64,000 nucleotides of DNA from Flavobacteriales bacterium UBA852 (GCA_002295925.1 DBGO01000013.1:1-64000); one strand, 5' to 3'. Shown: positions 51,364 through 61,224, counted from the first letter of the stretch. A program made the numbers and translations. Notes: generated from the sequence alone by a model not told the origin.

Positions 51364-52328
51364 TGGTTATTTTGTTGCCATTCATTAAGGTTGTTTAAAG
51401 TTGTTTGAGCAATTTCTGTTAGCGCTTCATATGTAAGAAATGCTTGATGTCCAGTAATGATAACATTTGGTAAGTTTCGCAACTCGTTAAAAACTGAATC
51501 TTGGGGTGGTTTTTCTGTTAAATCTTTAAAAAATATGTTTTTTTCATGTTCATAAACATCTAATCCAGCTGCACTTATTTTATTGCTTTTAAGCGCTTCA
51601 ATTAAATCCAGGGTGTTTATTAATTGACCTCGTGCGGTATTAATTATAACAGCACCATTTTTTATAATTGAAAATGTTTTTTTATTAAACATATATCGTG
51701 TATTTTCATTTAAAGGGCAATGAATTGATATAATATCAGATTTTTTACATACGTCTTCAAAACCCATATATTTAATTGCTACTTCTTTTTTTAGCAATTC
51801 ATTTTCAACTATGTCATACGCAATTAATTTACTGCCAAACCCATTCATTATTTTTGCGAAAGAAGCACCAATTTTTCCGGTTCCAATTATGCCAACTGTT
51901 TTGTTTTTTAGTTCAAAACCAATTAAATTATCTAATCTGAAATCGTTTTTATGCATTAATTGCTGACTAAGTAATATTTTACGGTTTAAACATAGTAATA
52001 ATGCTACTGCATGTTCTGCTACTGAGTTTGGTGAATAAGCTGGTACATTAGCGACTTTAATACCTATTTTTTTTGCAGTATCCAAATCTACATTATCATA
52101 TCCTGCACATCTTAAAGTAATGTATTTAACTCCGTTTTTGTTTAATTTTTCTAAAACCTCTTTGTTTAAATCATCTGATGTAAATACAGAAATTGCCTCA
52201 AAATTTTTAGATAAATTAACAGTATTTACATTCAGTTGATTTTCTGTAAAAACAAGTTGATGATTTTTGTTAAACTTATTTAAATACGGTTTATCAAAAC
52301 CATGTGAGCTATATACTAAAACTTTCAT
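51342..52328 (-). CDS. D-2-hydroxyacid dehydrogenase (D-lactate dehydrogenase-like)
   Basis: Encodes 328 residues. The catalytic domain wraps an NAD Rossmann domain with VGIIGTGKIGASFAKIM (GxGxxG). The substrate-side VPAYSPNSVAEHAVALLL and the catalytic set Arg (NTARGQLINT), Glu and His (GHQAF) are present. The sequence resembles fermentative D-lactate dehydrogenases (LdhA), reducing pyruvate with NADH, but other 2-oxoacids are possible. It lies 13 bases after rnhB. Confidence 0.9.
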   Translation of the reverse strand: MKVLVYSSHGFDKPYLNKFNKNHQLVFTENQLNVNTVNLSKNFEAISVFTSDDLNKEVLEKLNKNGVKYITLRCAGYDNVDLDTAKKIGIKVANVPAYSPNSVAEHAVALLLCLNRKILLSQQLMHKNDFRLDNLIGFELKNKTVGIIGTGKIGASFAKIMNGFGSKLIAYDIVENELLKKEVAIKYMGFEDVCKKSDIISIHCPLNENTRYMFNKKTFSIIKNGAVIINTARGQLINTLDLIEALKSNKISAAGLDVYEHEKNIFFKDLTEKPPQDSVFNELRNLPNVIITGHQAFLTYEALTEIAQTTLNNLNEWQQNNQCKNDLI

Positions 52329-52341
52329 ATTATGTTGTGTG

Positions 52342-52941
52342 TTAAATTGACAATTTTAATTGTTGTGGCAGTAAAGTAAAAGATTTACGGTGATGAACTG
52401 TAACGCCATGTTTTTTTATTGCCTCTCGGTGTTTTTTGGTGGGATAACCTTTGTTGTTTTCCCAACCATATTGAGGATGTTCTGTATGAAGCTGCTCCAT
52501 AATTTCATCGCGGTAGGTTTTTGCCAAAACCGATGCGGCAGCAATATTCATATATTTTCCGTCGCCTTTAATAATGCAAGTATGCGGTATTTCCGGGTAA
52601 GGGTTAAAACGGTTACCGTCTATCAGCAAATGTTCGGGTTTGGGGTTTAACTGATCAACAGCCCTGTGCATTGCCAAAAATGAGGCATTCAGGATATTTA
52701 TTTCGTCAATCTCTTGCGGTGAAACAATGCCGATGCCAAAACTTAGGGCTTGTTCTTCGATTATTGGTCGTAAAATATTGCGTTGTTTTTCGGATAATTT
52801 TTTTGAATCGTTTAACAATTCATTTGAAAAATCAGCGGGTAAAATGACTGCCGCAGCAACTACCGGCCCGGCAAGGCATCCGCGACCGGCTTCATCGCAT
52901 CCGGCTTCAATACTATTGGTATGTAAGGTGAGTTTTAACAT
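52342..52941 (-). CDS. rnhB: Ribonuclease HII
   Basis: Encodes 199 residues, full length. It nicks the RNA strand of RNA-DNA hybrids and at single ribonucleotides in DNA. The catalytic acids are Asp16 and Glu17 in AGCDEAGRG, Asp108 in LLIDGN, and a further Asp in the SVLAKTYRDEIM segment. HPQYGWENNKGYPTKKH is the C-terminal signature. Overlaps the upstream glycosyltransferase gene by 7 bases. Confidence 0.96.
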   Translation of the reverse strand: MLKLTLHTNSIEAGCDEAGRGCLAGPVVAAAVILPADFSNELLNDSKKLSEKQRNILRPIIEEQALSFGIGIVSPQEIDEINILNASFLAMHRAVDQLNPKPEHLLIDGNRFNPYPEIPHTCIIKGDGKYMNIAAASVLAKTYRDEIMEQLHTEHPQYGWENNKGYPTKKHREAIKKHGVTVHHRKSFTLLPQQLKLSI

Positions 52942-54062
52942 TTGGCGGTTTTTTCAATGCTGTTCCAAAAATCAATTGCCGATTTATCCCACGAAAATCG
53001 GTTTAATCTTTCTGTTCCTTTATTTATTAAATTCTCTTTTAATTCGCGGTTTTCTGCTAATAAATGCATAGCATTTGCTATTTCCGAAATATTTTCAGGC
53101 GAGACTAAAATTGCTGCATCACCGGCTACTTCGGGCAAAGAAGTGGTGTTGGAACAAATTACCGGCACACGGGATTTAAAAGCTTCCAATACCGGAATAC
53201 CAAATCCTTCAAAATGTGGGATATAAACCAATCCATCCGATGCGGCAACCAACCGGCTTAATTCTTCATTAGGTATTCTGCCCGTAAAAATTACCTCGTT
53301 TTTATGTTTTAGGTTTGAATATGCTTTCTCCATTTCACCGGTCCACCACATTTTCTTCCCTGCCAATATCAGTTTATGTGTAGAATTGTTCCGGGTTTTA
53401 AATTCATCGAAAGCACGTAAAAGCGTTACGATATTTTTTCGCGGATGCATACTTCCGACAAAAATAAAGTATGGATTATTGCTTGCATATTGCAGGCGAA
53501 CGCTGTTTTTTTGTTCTTCGGTTAAAGGTATGAAATAATCAGCAGCAGCATTGTAAACCACATTTATTTTTTCCGCATCTATATGATAAGTGGAAGCAAT
53601 ATCTTGTTTTGAATAGTTTGAAACCGTGATTAGTTTTGTGCAGTGCCGGGCAAATTCCGGGAAGTATTTTTTGTAATATTTCAGCCATTTAGCAGGCAAA
53701 TATTGCGGAAATTGCTCAAAATTTAAATCGTGAATGACGTTGATAGTTTTCACATTTGCCTTTAGAGGAATATTTCCATCTGGCGAAATAAATATATCGG
53801 GGTTTATTTTTTTTAAAATTCGGGGAACTTGAACCTGAAACCAAATTTTGTACAACATTGGTGTTTTTGTTGGCGGATATATTACCAACGGTATAACATT
53901 TTGCGCATAAATGAAATCTGCATCAGGTTTGTGATCAAATAAAAAATAAAAGGTATGCTCAGGATGGCTTTTTACCATCCGGCTAAAAATTTCGTGCGTA
54001 AACACACCAATACCGTCAAGTTTGTTCTTTTGGAGTAATCGTGTGTTTACTACTATTTTCAT
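52935..54062 (-). CDS. Glycosyltransferase family 4
   Basis: Encodes 375 residues of a GT-B fold. The C-terminal donor domain has FIFVGSMHPRKNIVTLLRAF and FEGFGIPVLEAFKSRVPVIC with the EX7E pattern, then SLPEVAGDAAILV. It transfers a sugar from an activated donor to a glycan acceptor, inferred to be part of capsule or O-polysaccharide synthesis given the flippase and polymer genes on the divergent strand. It heads the minus-strand group through rnhB. Confidence 0.93.
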   Translation of the reverse strand: MKIVVNTRLLQKNKLDGIGVFTHEIFSRMVKSHPEHTFYFLFDHKPDADFIYAQNVIPLVIYPPTKTPMLYKIWFQVQVPRILKKINPDIFISPDGNIPLKANVKTINVIHDLNFEQFPQYLPAKWLKYYKKYFPEFARHCTKLITVSNYSKQDIASTYHIDAEKINVVYNAAADYFIPLTEEQKNSVRLQYASNNPYFIFVGSMHPRKNIVTLLRAFDEFKTRNNSTHKLILAGKKMWWTGEMEKAYSNLKHKNEVIFTGRIPNEELSRLVAASDGLVYIPHFEGFGIPVLEAFKSRVPVICSNTTSLPEVAGDAAILVSPENISEIANAMHLLAENRELKENLINKGTERLNRFSWDKSAIDFWNSIEKTAKC

Positions 54063-54181
54063 ATCAAAAATAAGATGATAAAGAATTACAATGTTAATGA
54101 TTTTACCGTGAATAGCATTAGAAAAACTTTAAATGCAATATTTAGGCTTAAATTTTGTTTCTTTGTTTTTTAATCGTTTAT

Positions 54182-55612
54182 ATGCAACGGAAATTTGTTG
54201 TAAATCTGCTGTTTTTATTTGCTATCAACCTGATAGTAAAACCCTTTTGGATATTTGGTATTGACCGAACGGTACAAAACACACTGAACAGTGAAGTTTA
54301 CGGCGAATATTTTGTGCTTTTTAATGTTTCGTTGCTGTTTAATATTTTACTTGATTTGGGACTTACCGGCTATAATACCCGAAGCATTGCCCAAAATGCC
54401 GCGTTACTTAAAGAACGGTTTCCTTCCATTTTCATCATAAAGTTAATATTGGCGCTCGGATACTTTGCCGCTACGTTTATTTTTGCTTACTCAAACGGCT
54501 ACAACAACGAACGTGTACAACTGCTCTTTTGGCTGGCTGTCAATCAAACATTGGTATCTTTTATACAGTTTATTCGCTCAAACTTTGCGGGCTTGCATAA
54601 ATATGCCTTGGATAGTGTTTTTTCGGTTTTGGATAAAGTATTAATGATTGTTTTTTGCAGCTATTTGCTTTGGTTTCAAAATGATTATACATTTACGGTT
54701 TATCTTTTTGTTTGGGCGCAAACACTCAGTTATATACTGGTGTTTATTGCCGGTTTGATTTTGTTTTTCTTCGTCGCCAAGCCATTACGGTTTTCATTTA
54801 AAGATATTTCTATTATACAGAACATTAAAAATACATTGCCTTATGCTTTATTGGTGATTACCATGACGTTTTATTACCGCATCGACTCTGTTATGATTGA
54901 CCAATTACTGCCTCAAGGAGAGCAAGAAGCTTCGGTATATGCGCAATCGTACCGGTTGATGGATGCATTTTCGATGATTGGCGTACTGTTTGCCGGACTC
55001 TTATTACCAATGTTTTCGATACAAATTGAACGTAAAGAGAATATTGCCCGGTTGCTTACAACATCTTTTACCCTGATATTTTTACCTGCTTTTGCTTTGG
55101 TTGTTTTTACTGTTGTAAATGCCAACGAAATTTTAACCCTATTATACACGTACAACCCGGCACAAGGACCATTTGTGTTGCAATATCTAATGTGGTGTTT
55201 CCTGTTTATTTCGGGAACCTATATTTTTGGCACTTTATTGACAGCAAACGGCAGTTTAAAAACCTTAAACACAATTGCCATTACCGGATTAATTTTAAAT
55301 GTAGCATTGAATTATTATTTAATACCAAAAACAGGAGCAATTGGCGCAGCACAAGCAAGTTTGTTTACTCAGCTTTTGGTGGTGGTTTGGCAAGTCATTA
55401 GCGTAAAAAAAATATTTAACTATCGCTTTCCGGTAAGAACAGTTGCCACGCTTTTCATTTACAGCTTTTTAATTGTTGTTTTTATTGTTTTTACCAAAAA
55501 TTATTTAAGTTTAATCTATCAATTATCCGGTTTGGCAATTCTGGCTCTTTTGTTAATTTTCGGACTTAGAATAGTTTCAATTAATGATTTAAAAATTTTG
55601 AAAGAAAAATAA
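54182..55612 (+). CDS. Polysaccharide flippase (Wzx-like, MATE/MOP superfamily)
   Basis: Encodes 476 residues from the ATG at 54182; the frame opens 9 codons earlier only at a TTG. About fourteen membrane helices are evident. WIFGIDRTVQNTL and EYFVLFNVSLLFNILLDLGL match the start of oligosaccharide flippases, which move lipid-linked repeat units across the inner membrane. It heads a plus-strand group with two chain-length regulators and a ligase/polymerase-like protein. Confidence 0.9.
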   Translation: MQRKFVVNLLFLFAINLIVKPFWIFGIDRTVQNTLNSEVYGEYFVLFNVSLLFNILLDLGLTGYNTRSIAQNAALLKERFPSIFIIKLILALGYFAATFIFAYSNGYNNERVQLLFWLAVNQTLVSFIQFIRSNFAGLHKYALDSVFSVLDKVLMIVFCSYLLWFQNDYTFTVYLFVWAQTLSYILVFIAGLILFFFVAKPLRFSFKDISIIQNIKNTLPYALLVITMTFYYRIDSVMIDQLLPQGEQEASVYAQSYRLMDAFSMIGVLFAGLLLPMFSIQIERKENIARLLTTSFTLIFLPAFALVVFTVVNANEILTLLYTYNPAQGPFVLQYLMWCFLFISGTYIFGTLLTANGSLKTLNTIAITGLILNVALNYYLIPKTGAIGAAQASLFTQLLVVVWQVISVKKIFNYRFPVRTVATLFIYSFLIVVFIVFTKNYLSLIYQLSGLAILALLLIFGLRIVSINDLKILKEK

Positions 55613-55668
55613 TATTTTATCAATCACCAAGAAATAGTTACTTTTAACCCCCAAAAACACGTAAATAA

Positions 55669-56676
55669 ATGAGTGAAGAACAAAAATTTTATCAATCCGA
55701 AGGTTTAGTTGCCTTTTTATATCGAAATGTAAAGTTATTGATTATTGTAGGTGTTGTTGCTGCGGTTTTATCGGCAATAGCTTCTTTTTTGATACAAGAA
55801 AAATACAAATCATCGGTTGTAATGTTTCCGACAACAACAAACTCTATTTCTAAGGCATTGTTGGATGTAAACAGTGCGGGGAAAAAGGATGTGTTGGAGT
55901 TTGGTGAAGAAGAGCAAGCCGAGCAATTATTGCAAATCTTAAATTCGGATGAAATCAGAACGAGAGTCATTCAAAAATTTGATTTGCGCAAACATTATGG
56001 GTTAAAACCCGACGAAAAATATGTAAACACCAAATTGCAAAAAAAGTTTGAAGACAATGTTACTTTTAGCCGAACCGAATATATGGCTGTAGAAATAGAA
56101 GTGCTTGACCCAAGTCCTGATACAGCCGCATTAATAGCCAACTATATTGCCGATTTGGTTGACACCTTAAAAAACAATATGCGCAAAAAAATGGCTAATG
56201 AAGCCCTGCAAATTGTAGAGCACGAATATTTATCGTTTAAAGATTATGTGAAAAGTATTGAAGATTCACTTACCCGTTTACGTATGCTTGGTGTAAATGA
56301 TTATGAATCGCAAGTGGAACGGTTGACCGAACAATTGGGAATTGCCATTGTAAAAAATAACCAAACTGCCGTAAAACAAATTCAGGAACGATTGGATAAA
56401 CTGAGTAAATACGGTGGGGCTTATGTTGCTTTACGCGATTTATTGGAATACGAAACCGAAAAACTCAGCCAACTCAGAACGCGCTACGAACAAGCAAAAG
56501 TGGATGCTACAGCCAATTTGGAAAACAAATTTATTGTAAATAAGGCATATCCTGCCGAAAAGAAAAGTTACCCAATTCGGTGGTTAATTGTTTTTGTTTC
56601 TGTATTAGCCGCGGAGTTGTTCACTATAATAATCATTCTAATTAAAGACAGCATTAGCAGAATTGAAAACAAATGA
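55669..56676 (+). CDS. Wzz-type chain length determinant protein (first copy)
   Basis: Encodes 335 residues. One membrane helix near the N-terminus (about 19-43) and one near the C-terminus (about 303-327) flank a large helical periplasmic domain with coiled-coil stretches (about 150-280). AYPAEKKSYPIRWLIVF precedes the second helix, as in Wzz/PCP proteins, which set polymer length. No Walker motif is present, so it is not a fused tyrosine kinase. Its stop overlaps the next start by 4 bases (ATGA). Confidence 0.85.
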   Translation: MSEEQKFYQSEGLVAFLYRNVKLLIIVGVVAAVLSAIASFLIQEKYKSSVVMFPTTTNSISKALLDVNSAGKKDVLEFGEEEQAEQLLQILNSDEIRTRVIQKFDLRKHYGLKPDEKYVNTKLQKKFEDNVTFSRTEYMAVEIEVLDPSPDTAALIANYIADLVDTLKNNMRKKMANEALQIVEHEYLSFKDYVKSIEDSLTRLRMLGVNDYESQVERLTEQLGIAIVKNNQTAVKQIQERLDKLSKYGGAYVALRDLLEYETEKLSQLRTRYEQAKVDATANLENKFIVNKAYPAEKKSYPIRWLIVFVSVLAAELFTIIIILIKDSISRIENK

Positions 56677-57605
56677 TAAGTCCCGGATCATATATCATTC
56701 AAACTTTAAAAAACAATTTTAAATGGTTTGCCATAGTAGGAGTTGTTTCTGTTATAGCAGGAGTATTATTTTCTTCTCCTATATTTATTCGTCCCCGATA
56801 CAAAACCGAAGCAGTTTTATATCCAATGAACCTGACTCCTTACAGTAATGAATCGGCAACCGAGCAAATGCTGCAGCTTTTGGAAAGCAATGAGATTACC
56901 AATGCTCTTATTTCCGATTTTGATTTATATAAAAAGTATGAGATTGACCCCGCAGAAAATGGGAGCAGATTTAAAATTCTGAAAGAAATAAAAGATAATA
57001 TTCAAATCACCAAAACATCATACGAATCGGTTGTTGTTGAGGTAACCGATTACAGTGCCGAAGATGCCAAAGCCATGGTTGACAGTATCATTTCTAAAGT
57101 CAATAAAATTGCCAAAAGAATTGAACACGCCAAAGCAAAAGCAGAGTTAGAAGCGCTGGAAATTATAAAAAAGCAAAAAGGCCAAACTATTAAAAATTTG
57201 CTTGACAGTATAAAATTATACAGCATTCGATATGATTTACTGGATTACATCATGCAATCGAAAGAGGTAACAGCCGGATACATGGAGCTTTTGGCAAGAA
57301 ACGTTCGTGGCAAAAGTTATGAAGAAGCCATGGGTTTATATAAAAATCTTGAAAAACAAGGCCGGAAATTTCATGATTTTCATCATCAGCTTAACTTAAC
57401 CCGTGAAGAATATGCTCAATTAGAGAAAGAGTATGATGAAGCATTGAAAAAAATGAAGCAAGACTACACTTTTACCAATGTAATTGTTTCTCCTGAAGTG
57501 CCCGACAAAAAAGCTTATCCCATACGGTGGTTGATTGTGGTGTTGGTATTTGTTTCGTCTGAAATTATGTTAATGGCTCTTTTAATGTTTAAACATAAAA
57601 ACTAA
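56673..57605 (+). CDS. Wzz-like chain length determinant protein (second copy)
   Basis: Encodes 310 residues with the same two-helix topology (about 17-37 and 283-303) and the same closing motif (VPDKKAYPIRWLIVVLV). It is clearly a paralogue of the preceding gene. The early segments AVLYPMNLTPYSNESATEQM and LLESNEITNALISDFDLYKKY align with MFPTTTNSISKALL and ILNSDEIRTRVIQKFDLRKHY of the first copy. The two may form a mixed oligomer. Confidence 0.82.
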   Translation: MISPGSYIIQTLKNNFKWFAIVGVVSVIAGVLFSSPIFIRPRYKTEAVLYPMNLTPYSNESATEQMLQLLESNEITNALISDFDLYKKYEIDPAENGSRFKILKEIKDNIQITKTSYESVVVEVTDYSAEDAKAMVDSIISKVNKIAKRIEHAKAKAELEALEIIKKQKGQTIKNLLDSIKLYSIRYDLLDYIMQSKEVTAGYMELLARNVRGKSYEEAMGLYKNLEKQGRKFHDFHHQLNLTREEYAQLEKEYDEALKKMKQDYTFTNVIVSPEVPDKKAYPIRWLIVVLVFVSSEIMLMALLMFKHKN

Positions 57606-57609
57606 CGGC

Positions 57610-59058
57610 TTGTTGTTACAAAAAACAAAAAAATATTGGTTTCTGATTGCAGCATTATGTTTTATTGTCATAAACAGCTTTTTAATTGCCAATGAGTTTT
57701 ATTATTTCTCCTTATTGCCGGTTGTGCTGTTGATTATATACGCTGCGTTTTTCTCGTTAGACAAGCTCATGTGGTTTATTGTATTTTTTACGCCGTTGTC
57801 TATCAATTTAGAGAAATTAGACCTTGGCGGAATAGGTATGTATTTGCCCACCGAACCCTTGATGTTTGGCATCATGATTTTGTTTTTCTTAAAACTTTTG
57901 TACGTAAAACAATTCGACAAACAAGTACTGACCCATCCTATCACGTTGGTTATATTTTTTCAGTTAGGGTGGATTTTCATCACCTCTTTTACTTCCGAAT
58001 TACCTGTTGTTTCGTTTAAATATCTTGTTTCCCGTATGTGGTTTGTGGTCTGTTTTTATTTTATTGCCACACAACTTTTTAAAGACTTCAATAACATCAA
58101 AACATTTATATGGCTTTATATTATTCCGCTTACCGGAATAATTATCTATGCCTCGGTTCGGTTATTTACTTATTCTTTTGATGACAAAGCCGCACACTGG
58201 GTTATGGAGCCGTTTTTCAAAGACCACACATCATACGGCGCAATTTTGGCCATGTATTTCCCTTTTGTTATTTATTTGTTTCAATATTCAAAGTCGCCGC
58301 TAATACGGTTTTTGCTGAGTTTGATTTTTGTTATTTTCATCATTGGAATAATCCTTTCATACACGCGTGCCGCATGGGTAAGTTTAGTTGCTGCCGGATT
58401 GTTGTACTTTGTGTATAAGCTCAAAATAAAATTCAAATACTTGTTTGCCGCCGGAGTGTTGATGGCTGTAATTTTAGCTTTAAACTGGAACTCTATTTTA
58501 ATGAAGTTGGAGAAAAACCGTCAAGATTCTTCCGATGAGTTGGCAAGTCATGTAGAGTCTATCTCAAACGTTAGTACAGATGCTTCAAACCTTGAGCGAT
58601 TAAACCGTTGGCACTCGGCATGGCGAATGTTTAAAGAACGCCCGGTTTTTGGTTGGGGGCCCGGCACGTATGCTTTTGTATATGCTCCTTTTCAGTTGTC
58701 TTACGAAAAAACCATTATCAGTACAAATGCCGGCGATATGGGAAATGCGCACAGTGAATATTTAGGTCCGCTTTCCGAGCAAGGAGTTTTAGGAATGTTG
58801 GGCATGTTGTTGTTGGTTGCCATGGTTTATTATTACGGCTCATATCTGTATCACCGGTTACCCGAAAAAGAACTGAAAGGCTTGGCACTGACGATTGTGC
58901 TATCGCTTACCACTTATTTTGTGCATGGGGTTTTAAATAATTATTTGGATACCGACAAAGCTTCGGTGCCGTTTTGGGGTTTTATTGCAGCATTGGTAGC
59001 CATTGATGTATATTCAAAAAACAAAACCTCTAAAGAAATTGAAGCATCAATACGGTAA
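57610..59058 (+). CDS. O-antigen ligase / Wzy-like polymerase family protein
   Basis: Encodes 482 residues with about twelve membrane helices. The long periplasmic loop before FGWGPGTYAFVYAPFQLSYE and the NAHSEYLGPLSEQGVLGM motif identify the O-antigen ligase (Wzy_C) superfamily. It joins or polymerises undecaprenyl-linked glycan. The gene uses TTG (57610 or 57613) as start, since no ATG is near and the previous stop is 4 bases away. Its 3' end overlaps the convergent SpoIIE gene by 29 bases. Confidence 0.85.
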   Translation: MLLQKTKKYWFLIAALCFIVINSFLIANEFYYFSLLPVVLLIIYAAFFSLDKLMWFIVFFTPLSINLEKLDLGGIGMYLPTEPLMFGIMILFFLKLLYVKQFDKQVLTHPITLVIFFQLGWIFITSFTSELPVVSFKYLVSRMWFVVCFYFIATQLFKDFNNIKTFIWLYIIPLTGIIIYASVRLFTYSFDDKAAHWVMEPFFKDHTSYGAILAMYFPFVIYLFQYSKSPLIRFLLSLIFVIFIIGIILSYTRAAWVSLVAAGLLYFVYKLKIKFKYLFAAGVLMAVILALNWNSILMKLEKNRQDSSDELASHVESISNVSTDASNLERLNRWHSAWRMFKERPVFGWGPGTYAFVYAPFQLSYEKTIISTNAGDMGNAHSEYLGPLSEQGVLGMLGMLLLVAMVYYYGSYLYHRLPEKELKGLALTIVLSLTTYFVHGVLNNYLDTDKASVPFWGFIAALVAIDVYSKNKTSKEIEASIR

Positions 59059-60265
59059 TATCATCTTGAAACGCCAAGATGTTTTTACTTTTTTCCTCAA
59101 TTTTTTCTTTTATCAAAGCAATGATTTCTTCGGTAGATTTATCCGAGTTTTTGGTCAGTAGTGTTTGTATTTCTTCGAAAGTAAACGGGGCATATTCCGA
59201 ATTACTGTAATCCATTAATCCATCGGTATATAAAAACAATTTGCAGGGTGGTTTCATTTTTATTTGTTGTGGCTCAAAATCGGGAATTTCAGGAAAAACC
59301 CCCAACATCGTTGTATTGCTTTCGAGCATTGTAACGGTTTTGTTACATACATACAGCGGCGCATGGTGACCGCAATTTACATAAGTAAGCGTTTGGTTTT
59401 TGCTGTTTAAATAACCACCGAAAAAAGTAATAAATTTTTCACCGTTTATCAAGTCAAATAATTGTTTGTTTAATTCTAAAATTAAAGATTTTAAAGGAAT
59501 TTTTGTTTGAACCAACGCTCTTACTTTTGCTTGAAAATTGGACATTAACAATGCTGCCGAAATACCTTTTCCCGACACATCGGCAATACATACAAAGTAT
59601 TCATCGTCCGAAACTTTAATTAAATCATAATAATCGCCGCCCACTTCTTTAAACGGAATGTACATTCCTGCGGCTTTCAATAAGTTGTTTTGCGGCAAAT
59701 TTACCGGCACCAACTTTTGTTGCATTTTTGCGGCAAGCTCCAGCTCCCGCTTAAACGCTGCCTGCTCCAATGATTTTTTATACAATATTTTATTCTGAAT
59801 GGCAACCGTAATAATATTGGAAATTGTTTGAATAAAAGGCAAATGTTTGATAATCGGGCTCATCTCCATTTCGTCATCATCGTACAAGTCGCCAAGCAAC
59901 AGGTATGCCAATGGTTTGTCTTTGTGCGTAATGGGAACAATAATGTCAAATCCGTTTAATACGTCGTTTTCATTGCTTCGAATCACTTCTATGGAGTGAA
60001 TATTCTTTAGAATCTCAAGTAAATCTTTTATTTTTTTTTCAGAAACTTGCTCGTTGGCAGAAATTTCACACTTCCACTCCCCATCAACATCGGTGAGTAA
60101 AATCAGTTTTTTTATTCCTAAATGTTGGGTTAAGGTTTTCTCAAATAATTTGTACAGTTCTTGTTTTGATGCATTTTCATTTATGGCTTTGGTAACATCG
60201 AGCAAGGTTTTCAGTTTAAAATTTCTAACCTTTATTTTCTCTGCTATTTTGTTTTTGGCTGCCAT
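59030..60265 (-). CDS. PP2C-like SpoIIE phosphatase with GAF-like sensor
   Basis: Encodes 411 residues. The N-terminal GAF-like domain (about 20-165) is followed by a helical linker (AAFKRELELAAKMQQKLVP) and a SpoIIE/RsbU PP2C domain with EVGGDYYDLI, VCIADVSGKGISAALLMSNF, TYVNCGHHAPLYV, LFLYTDGLMDYSN and FQDDITVLMLQFL. All metal-binding acids look present. Such enzymes dephosphorylate anti-anti-sigma or similar proteins; no partner gene is nearby. It starts one base after the end of lpxD. Confidence 0.9.
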   Translation of the reverse strand: MAAKNKIAEKIKVRNFKLKTLLDVTKAINENASKQELYKLFEKTLTQHLGIKKLILLTDVDGEWKCEISANEQVSEKKIKDLLEILKNIHSIEVIRSNENDVLNGFDIIVPITHKDKPLAYLLLGDLYDDDEMEMSPIIKHLPFIQTISNIITVAIQNKILYKKSLEQAAFKRELELAAKMQQKLVPVNLPQNNLLKAAGMYIPFKEVGGDYYDLIKVSDDEYFVCIADVSGKGISAALLMSNFQAKVRALVQTKIPLKSLILELNKQLFDLINGEKFITFFGGYLNSKNQTLTYVNCGHHAPLYVCNKTVTMLESNTTMLGVFPEIPDFEPQQIKMKPPCKLFLYTDGLMDYSNSEYAPFTFEEIQTLLTKNSDKSTEEIIALIKEKIEEKSKNILAFQDDITVLMLQFL

Positions 60266-61198
60266 TTATTTTTGAGCTAATTCGGCTATAATTTTGGGTA
60301 AGTTTTTTAATGATGCTATTTCTTTCATTTTGGTTCTTGCTTCTTCTGCAGGCGAACCGAAATATGTTTTTCCTTCTTCAAGGTCTTTCCCCACACCCGA
60401 CTGTGCCAATACAGTAACATTGTCGGCAATATTTAATCCGCTGGCAACACCTACTTGTCCCCAAAGCGTAACGTTGTTTCCTATATTTACGCATCCTGCA
60501 ACTGCAACATGGGCGGCAAACAAGCAATGGTTTCCTACACTGGTATCGTGACCAATTTGCACATGATTGTCGATTTTGGTATGTGCACCAATCCGTGTCA
60601 TTTCAGTTACTCCACGGTCAATGGTTGTAAGCGCTCCAATCTCTACAAAATCTTCTATTATCACGCCTCCGCCTGAAATTAACCGCTCAAAAGAATCACC
60701 GCGGTTTTTGTAATAAAAGCCATCGGCACCAATAACACTGTTTGCATGAATTATTACATTATTGCCAATAACGGTATTGTTGTATATCGTTACATTTGGA
60801 TGTATGACTACATTATCGCCAATGGTTACATTGTTTCCTATTACTGCTGTTGGGTGGATAAATGTATTTTGCCCAATAGAAACATTGTTTCCTACGGCAT
60901 GATCATTTAAATCATAAGGGTTAAATAAATTGATCAACCGGTTAAAATCGGTGAAAGGGTTGTCTGATATTATCAATCCTTTTCCCTCGGGGCACGATAC
61001 TTTTTGATTGATAATTACTGCCGATGCCGGAGAATTTAATGCTTTATCATAATATTTTGGATGGTCGGTAAAAACAATGTCGCCCGGCTTTACAACGTGT
61101 ATTTCATTAATTCCGGTAAGCATCAGGTTTTCGTCGCCAACAAACTCGGCTTGCAACAATTCGGCAATTTGTTTTAGTGAAGTGGGTTTAATTTTCAT
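60266..61198 (-). CDS. lpxD: UDP-3-O-acylglucosamine N-acyltransferase
   Basis: Encodes 310 residues, somewhat shorter than the usual 340. It adds the N-linked hydroxyacyl chain in lipid A synthesis. The N-terminal uridine-binding domain (about 1-100) is followed by a left-handed beta-helix of hexapeptide repeats (IGQNTFIHPTAVIGNNVTIG onward) with catalytic His in NHVQIGHDTSVG. Bacteroidota often carry a second lpxD fused elsewhere, so this may be a paralogue. Directly followed by the SpoIIE gene. Confidence 0.9.
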   Translation of the reverse strand: MKIKPTSLKQIAELLQAEFVGDENLMLTGINEIHVVKPGDIVFTDHPKYYDKALNSPASAVIINQKVSCPEGKGLIISDNPFTDFNRLINLFNPYDLNDHAVGNNVSIGQNTFIHPTAVIGNNVTIGDNVVIHPNVTIYNNTVIGNNVIIHANSVIGADGFYYKNRGDSFERLISGGGVIIEDFVEIGALTTIDRGVTEMTRIGAHTKIDNHVQIGHDTSVGNHCLFAAHVAVAGCVNIGNNVTLWGQVGVASGLNIADNVTVLAQSGVGKDLEEGKTYFGSPAEEARTKMKEIASLKNLPKIIAELAQK

Positions 61199-61224
61199 AA
61201 AAAAAACATTACAATTATAAAGGT

